A stretch of DNA of 8,711 nt from the NCBI GenBank assembly GCA_007570945.1, contig RKSH01000074.1, forward strand, positions 1 to 8,711, written 5' to 3'. The translations under genes were made by a program, and so were the position numbers. The stretch is from Gammaproteobacteria bacterium (GTDB lineage Bacteria > Pseudomonadota > Gammaproteobacteria > Arenicellales > Spongiicolonaceae). The notes below the pieces were generated by a model. It saw nothing but the letters and a program-made list of their open reading frames with translations, was not told the origin of the DNA and did not search any database. This document shows, in pieces, positions 5,358 to 8,711 of this stretch (positions within the stretch are counted from its first letter, which is position 1; each line of letters begins with the position of its first letter).

Positions 5358-8300
5358 ATGAACTTAATTAAACTCGCGATAGAACGCCCGGTGTCGGTGG
5401 TGGCGGCGATGCTGATGACGGTGCTGTTCGGCCTGGTCGCGTTGCAGACCATTCCCATCCAACTGACGCCGGATGTGAACAGGCCGGTGATTACCATCAC
5501 CACGCTGTGGCCCGGCGCCGCGCCGGCTGAGGTGGAGCGCGAAATCATCAACCCGCAGGAGAAAGAACTGTCCGGGCTGAGCGCGCTGCAGAATGTGACC
5601 AGCACCGCCGAGCAGGGGCGCGGACGCATCACGCTGGAGTTTTCCATCGGCACCGACATGAGCCACTCGTTGCTGCTGGTGTCCAACCGGCTGGACCGGG
5701 TGAGCGGCTACCCGGCCGAGGCGGCGGCGCCCACGTTTGAAATCGCCGGCAGCGAGGAAAGCCCCATCGCCTGGTTCATCGTCCGCCGCGCGCCCGGCAA
5801 TGCGCGGCCGATTCATGAGTTCGGCGATTTTCTGGAGGACATCGTGCGCGACCGCATGGAGCGGGTGGACGGCGTTGCGCGGTTGAACATCTACGGCATT
5901 TCCAACCGTGAGATTCAGGTGGTGGTGAGGCCCGAGCAGTTGGCCGCCTACCGGCTGACGGTGAGCGACGTGCTGCGCGCGCTGCGCGCCGCCAACATTT
6001 CCGTCTCGGCCGGCGATGTCACCGAAGGCAAGCGCCGCTACGTGGTGCGCGCCCAGGGCGAGTTGAACGACCTCGCGCCGATTCGCAACGTGGTGCTGCG
6101 CGCGCTGCACGCCGATGGTGACGGTGGCGGGCGGCTGGCGCGCATCACCGTCGCCGACGTGGCCGAGGTGCGCTACGGCCACCCCGACCCCACCGCCAGC
6201 ATCCGCATGTTAGGCGCCTCCAGTTTGGCCATGAGCGCCGAGCGCCAGCACGGCGCCAACGTCATTGAAACCATGCACGGCCTGCGCGCGGCGGTGGATG
6301 AACTGAACGAGTACGCCATGCCGGCGGCCGGGCTGACGCTGGTGCAGGCCTATGACGAGACGGTGTACATCGACTCGGCCATTGACCTGGTGCAGCAGAA
6401 CATCTGGGTGGGCGGCACGTTGGCGGCGCTGGTGCTGCTGCTGTTCCTGCGCTCGGTGCGCGCCACGTTGGTGGTGAGCATCGCCATTCCGGTGTCGGTG
6501 GTGGGCGCGTTTGTGGCCATGGCGTTCATGGGGCGCTCGATTAACGTGGTGTCGCTGGCCGGGCTGGCCTTTGCCGTGGGCATGGTGGTGGACGCGGCCA
6601 TCGTGGTGATGGAAAACATCCACCGCCTGCGCGAGCGCGGCATCGGCGCGGTGCAAGCGGCGCTGGACGGCGCGCGGCAGGTGTGGGGCGCGGTGTTGGT
6701 GTCGGCGCTGACCACGGTGCTGGTGTTCGTGCCGGTGCTGGTGATGCAACTGGAGGCCGGGCAGTTGTTCCGCGACATCGCGGTGGCCATTTCGGTGGCG
6801 GTGGTCCTGTCATTGGCGGTTTCCATCACCGTCATCCCGTCGCTGTCGCGCAAGTTCTTTGGCGGCGGTTCCCGAACGGTGGATGTGGCGCCGTCGACGG
6901 TGGGCGCGGTCTCGGTGACGGTGGATCAGGGGCCGGCGCCGGCGCGTCTGCGGTTGCCGATGGTGGACCGGCCGGCGGCGGCGGTGGCCGCGCTGGTGAA
7001 CAAGTACACCGAAATCCTCAGCGCCCGCCGCCTGGCCGCGCTGTTGGTGGTGGCCGCCATCACCGCCGGCGCGCTGGCCTTCACCATCACTTTCCTGCCC
7101 AAGTTGGACTACCTGCCGGAGGGCAACCGCAATTTGGTGTTCGGCGTCATCATCCCGCCGCCGGGCTACAACCTTGAAACCATGGCCGGCATCGCCGAGG
7201 GCGTGGAGTCGGCCACCCGCCCGCTGTGGGTGCGCGATGGCGGCGGCGGCGCCATTGCGCGCGAGGCCGTGGCCGGCGCGCCGCCCGGCATTGAGCGGTT
7301 CTTTTTTGTGGTGACGCGGGGGCTCACGTTTCTCGGCGCAATCTCCGACGACCCGCAGCGCGCCGGGGAATTAATTCCGCCGCTGCAGCGCGCCGTGTTC
7401 AGCGAGCCGGGGACGTTCGGTTTTATCAACCAGCCGTCCATTTTCGGGCGCGGCATCGGCGGCGGCAAAAAAATCGATCTGGACATTTCCGGCGGCGAGT
7501 TGGAGCCTCTGCTGGAGGTGGCGGTGCGGGCGGTGGGCAAAATCGCGCAAGTCCTGCCGCGCGCCGAGGGAACGCAGTTTCGGCCCAACCCCGGGCTGGA
7601 GTTGGGCGCGCCGGAAGTGCGGCTGGTGCCGAACCGGGTGGCCCTGGCCGACAACCGCCTGGATGCGGTGGACCTGGCCAACACCGTGGATGCCTTTAAC
7701 GACGGCCTGCGCGTGGACGAGGTGACGCTGGACGGCAAACTCACCGACCTGGTGCTGAAAGGCCCGGACGGATTGGTGGCGCGCACCCAGGGCATCGACA
7801 ACCTGCCGGTGGTGACGCCGGACGGCGGCATCGTGCCGGTGAACTCGCTGGCCGACATCATGCTCACCGCCGGGCCGACGGTCATCCGCCACCGGGAACG
7901 GTTCCGCGCCATCACCCTGGAAGTGCGGCCGTCGCCGGCCATCACCCTGGAGTCGGCGGTGGAGTTAATCCGCAGCGAGGTGATTGGCGCGCTGCAGGAA
8001 GAGGGCGTGCCGCCCAACGTCAAGTTCGCCATCTCCGGCACCGCCGACAAACTAAGCCAGACGTGGAACGCGATTCTGATTAACCTGCTGCTGGCGCTGG
8101 TGATTGTCTACCTGGTGATGGCGGTGCTGTTTGAGAGTTTTGTGTACCCGGTGGTCATCATGCTGTCGGTGCCGGTGGCCGCGGCCGGCGGCATCGGCGG
8201 TTTGGCGGTGCAGAACGCGCTCACCGGCCAGACCCTGGACATGCTGTCCATGCTCGGCTTCATCATTTTGGTGGGCATCGTGGTGAACAACGCCATCCTG

Positions 8301-8591
8301 TTGGTGCACCAGACGCTGTTCCACGCCCGGCGGGAGAACATGTCGCCGCGGCGGGCCATCCTCACCGCCACCAACAACCGCATCCGCCCGATTTTCATGT
8401 CCACCCTCACCAGCGTTTTCGGCATGCTGCCGCTGGTGCTGTTTCCCGGCAGCGGCTCGGAGCTCTACCGCGGGCTGGGCTCGGTGGTGGTGGGCGGCCT
8501 GTCGCTGTCGGCCATTCTGACGCTGCTGATTGTGCCGCCGTTTCTGGCCGTGCTGGCGCCGTGGCTGGAAGGCCGGCGGACGCCGGCCTGA
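5358..8591 (+). CDS. RND-family efflux pump inner-membrane subunit (AcrB/HAE1-like, ACR_tran family)
   Basis: This is a 1077-residue proton-driven exporter with the full duplicated RND layout. TM1 is at about 10-32 (VSVVAAMLMTVLFGLVALQT). The first large periplasmic domain has a typical PGAAPAEVEREI segment. TM2-TM6 run from about 348 (WVGGTLAALVLLLFLRSVRA). TM7 is near 555-580, followed by the second periplasmic domain, and TM8-TM12 start at about 905 (LLLALVIVYLVMAVLFESF). The TM4 motif is GMVVDAAIVVMEN, keeping Asp412 but with Ala413 where AcrB has its second Asp (D408). The TM10 motif is GIVVNNAILLV, with Asn977 where AcrB has Lys940. Such changes occur in RND branches outside AcrB proper. 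The gene starts 3 nt after the adaptor stop, so the two form an operon. Translation probably depends on coupling because no strong ribosome binding site is seen. Substrate (drug, metal, lipid or other) cannot be decided. The last codons contain an 8-bp inverted repeat. Confidence 0.93.
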   Translation: MNLIKLAIERPVSVVAAMLMTVLFGLVALQTIPIQLTPDVNRPVITITTLWPGAAPAEVEREIINPQEKELSGLSALQNVTSTAEQGRGRITLEFSIGTDMSHSLLLVSNRLDRVSGYPAEAAAPTFEIAGSEESPIAWFIVRRAPGNARPIHEFGDFLEDIVRDRMERVDGVARLNIYGISNREIQVVVRPEQLAAYRLTVSDVLRALRAANISVSAGDVTEGKRRYVVRAQGELNDLAPIRNVVLRALHADGDGGGRLARITVADVAEVRYGHPDPTASIRMLGASSLAMSAERQHGANVIETMHGLRAAVDELNEYAMPAAGLTLVQAYDETVYIDSAIDLVQQNIWVGGTLAALVLLLFLRSVRATLVVSIAIPVSVVGAFVAMAFMGRSINVVSLAGLAFAVGMVVDAAIVVMENIHRLRERGIGAVQAALDGARQVWGAVLVSALTTVLVFVPVLVMQLEAGQLFRDIAVAISVAVVLSLAVSITVIPSLSRKFFGGGSRTVDVAPSTVGAVSVTVDQGPAPARLRLPMVDRPAAAVAALVNKYTEILSARRLAALLVVAAITAGALAFTITFLPKLDYLPEGNRNLVFGVIIPPPGYNLETMAGIAEGVESATRPLWVRDGGGGAIAREAVAGAPPGIERFFFVVTRGLTFLGAISDDPQRAGELIPPLQRAVFSEPGTFGFINQPSIFGRGIGGGKKIDLDISGGELEPLLEVAVRAVGKIAQVLPRAEGTQFRPNPGLELGAPEVRLVPNRVALADNRLDAVDLANTVDAFNDGLRVDEVTLDGKLTDLVLKGPDGLVARTQGIDNLPVVTPDGGIVPVNSLADIMLTAGPTVIRHRERFRAITLEVRPSPAITLESAVELIRSEVIGALQEEGVPPNVKFAISGTADKLSQTWNAILINLLLALVIVYLVMAVLFESFVYPVVIMLSVPVAAAGGIGGLAVQNALTGQTLDMLSMLGFIILVGIVVNNAILLVHQTLFHARRENMSPRRAILTATNNRIRPIFMSTLTSVFGMLPLVLFPGSGSELYRGLGSVVVGGLSLSAILTLLIVPPFLAVLAPWLEGRRTPA
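8571..8588. repeat. GC-rich inverted repeat at the end of the RND gene
   Basis: GGCCGGCG-GA-CGCCGGCC is a perfect 8-bp inverted repeat around two bases, inside the last codons of the pump gene. In RNA the innermost pairs must open to make a loop. On the plus strand it is followed by TGAAAAA, not a T-run; on the minus strand the T-run (8592-8595) precedes it. So it is not a textbook terminator in either direction, but it may stop or stabilise the pump mRNA 3' end. Confidence 0.5.
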
Positions 8592-8595
8592 AAAA

Positions 8596-8671
<76 letters not shown>

Positions 8672-8682
8672 GTACGGCGCAT

Positions 8683-8710
8683 CTTATATAATCCGCCCCG
8701 CTCCCCGCAA
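8683..8710 (-). promoter_or_regulatory. Promoter of tRNA-Ala
   Basis: On the minus strand TTGCGG (complement of 8705-8710) and TATAAG (complement of 8683-8688) are spaced by 16 nt. An AT-rich TTATATAAG patch stands out in GC-rich DNA. A GC-rich discriminator (ATGCGCCG) follows, as at stringently controlled stable-RNA promoters. The tRNA begins 11 nt after the -10. Confidence 0.6.
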
Positions 8711-8711
8711 C

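Noticed and set aside
6210..6749. His-rich minus-strand frames over the RND gene
   Set aside because: They are shadows of Val/Ala codons on the other strand and have no start signals or recognisable fold.

Overview
The window is very GC-rich bacterial DNA. The high GC, the encoded CCA of the tRNA, the periplasmic adaptor/RND pump pair and the RlmB, MNIO and DUF2063 families all point to a Gram-negative proteobacterium, perhaps an uncultivated gammaproteobacterium. That placement is inference and no species can be named.

Layout. Positions 1-503 hold the 3' part of a plus-strand SpoU/TrmH-family 2'-O-methyltransferase (RlmB-like). A convergent gap of 58 nt follows. Five overlapping minus-strand genes then fill 562-3967. 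In transcription order they are a small secreted Cys-rich DUF2282 peptide (bufferin precursor, bufA), a DUF692/MNIO oxidative enzyme (bufB), a DUF2063 partner protein (bufC), a four-helix DoxX-family membrane protein, and an ArsS-type radical SAM/Cys-rich enzyme. A good extended -10 promoter and a ribosome binding site precede bufA. A divergent intergenic region (3968-4280) carries that promoter and an unusual inverted-repeat element of about 147 bp. To its right, plus-strand genes encode a periplasmic adaptor (4281-5354) and a 1077-residue RND pump (5358-8591). A minus-strand tRNA-Ala(CGC) with its own promoter closes the window and ends 4 nt from the pump stop codon.

How it fits together. 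bufA-bufB-bufC-doxX matches the bufferin (gig-type) copper-buffering RiPP operons known from Caulobacter and Legionella. The peptide is exported, and MNIO plus DUF2063 oxidise its cysteines to metal-binding heterocycles. What stands out is the radical SAM gene as the fifth, translationally coupled member, with no arsM in view. It may be an extra tailoring or metalloid-handling enzyme. A perfect 26-bp palindrome just inside bufB, between the peptide and the enzyme genes, may set the ratio of peptide to enzyme. The divergent RND system could be a second envelope stress defence, but its substrate cannot be read from the sequence.
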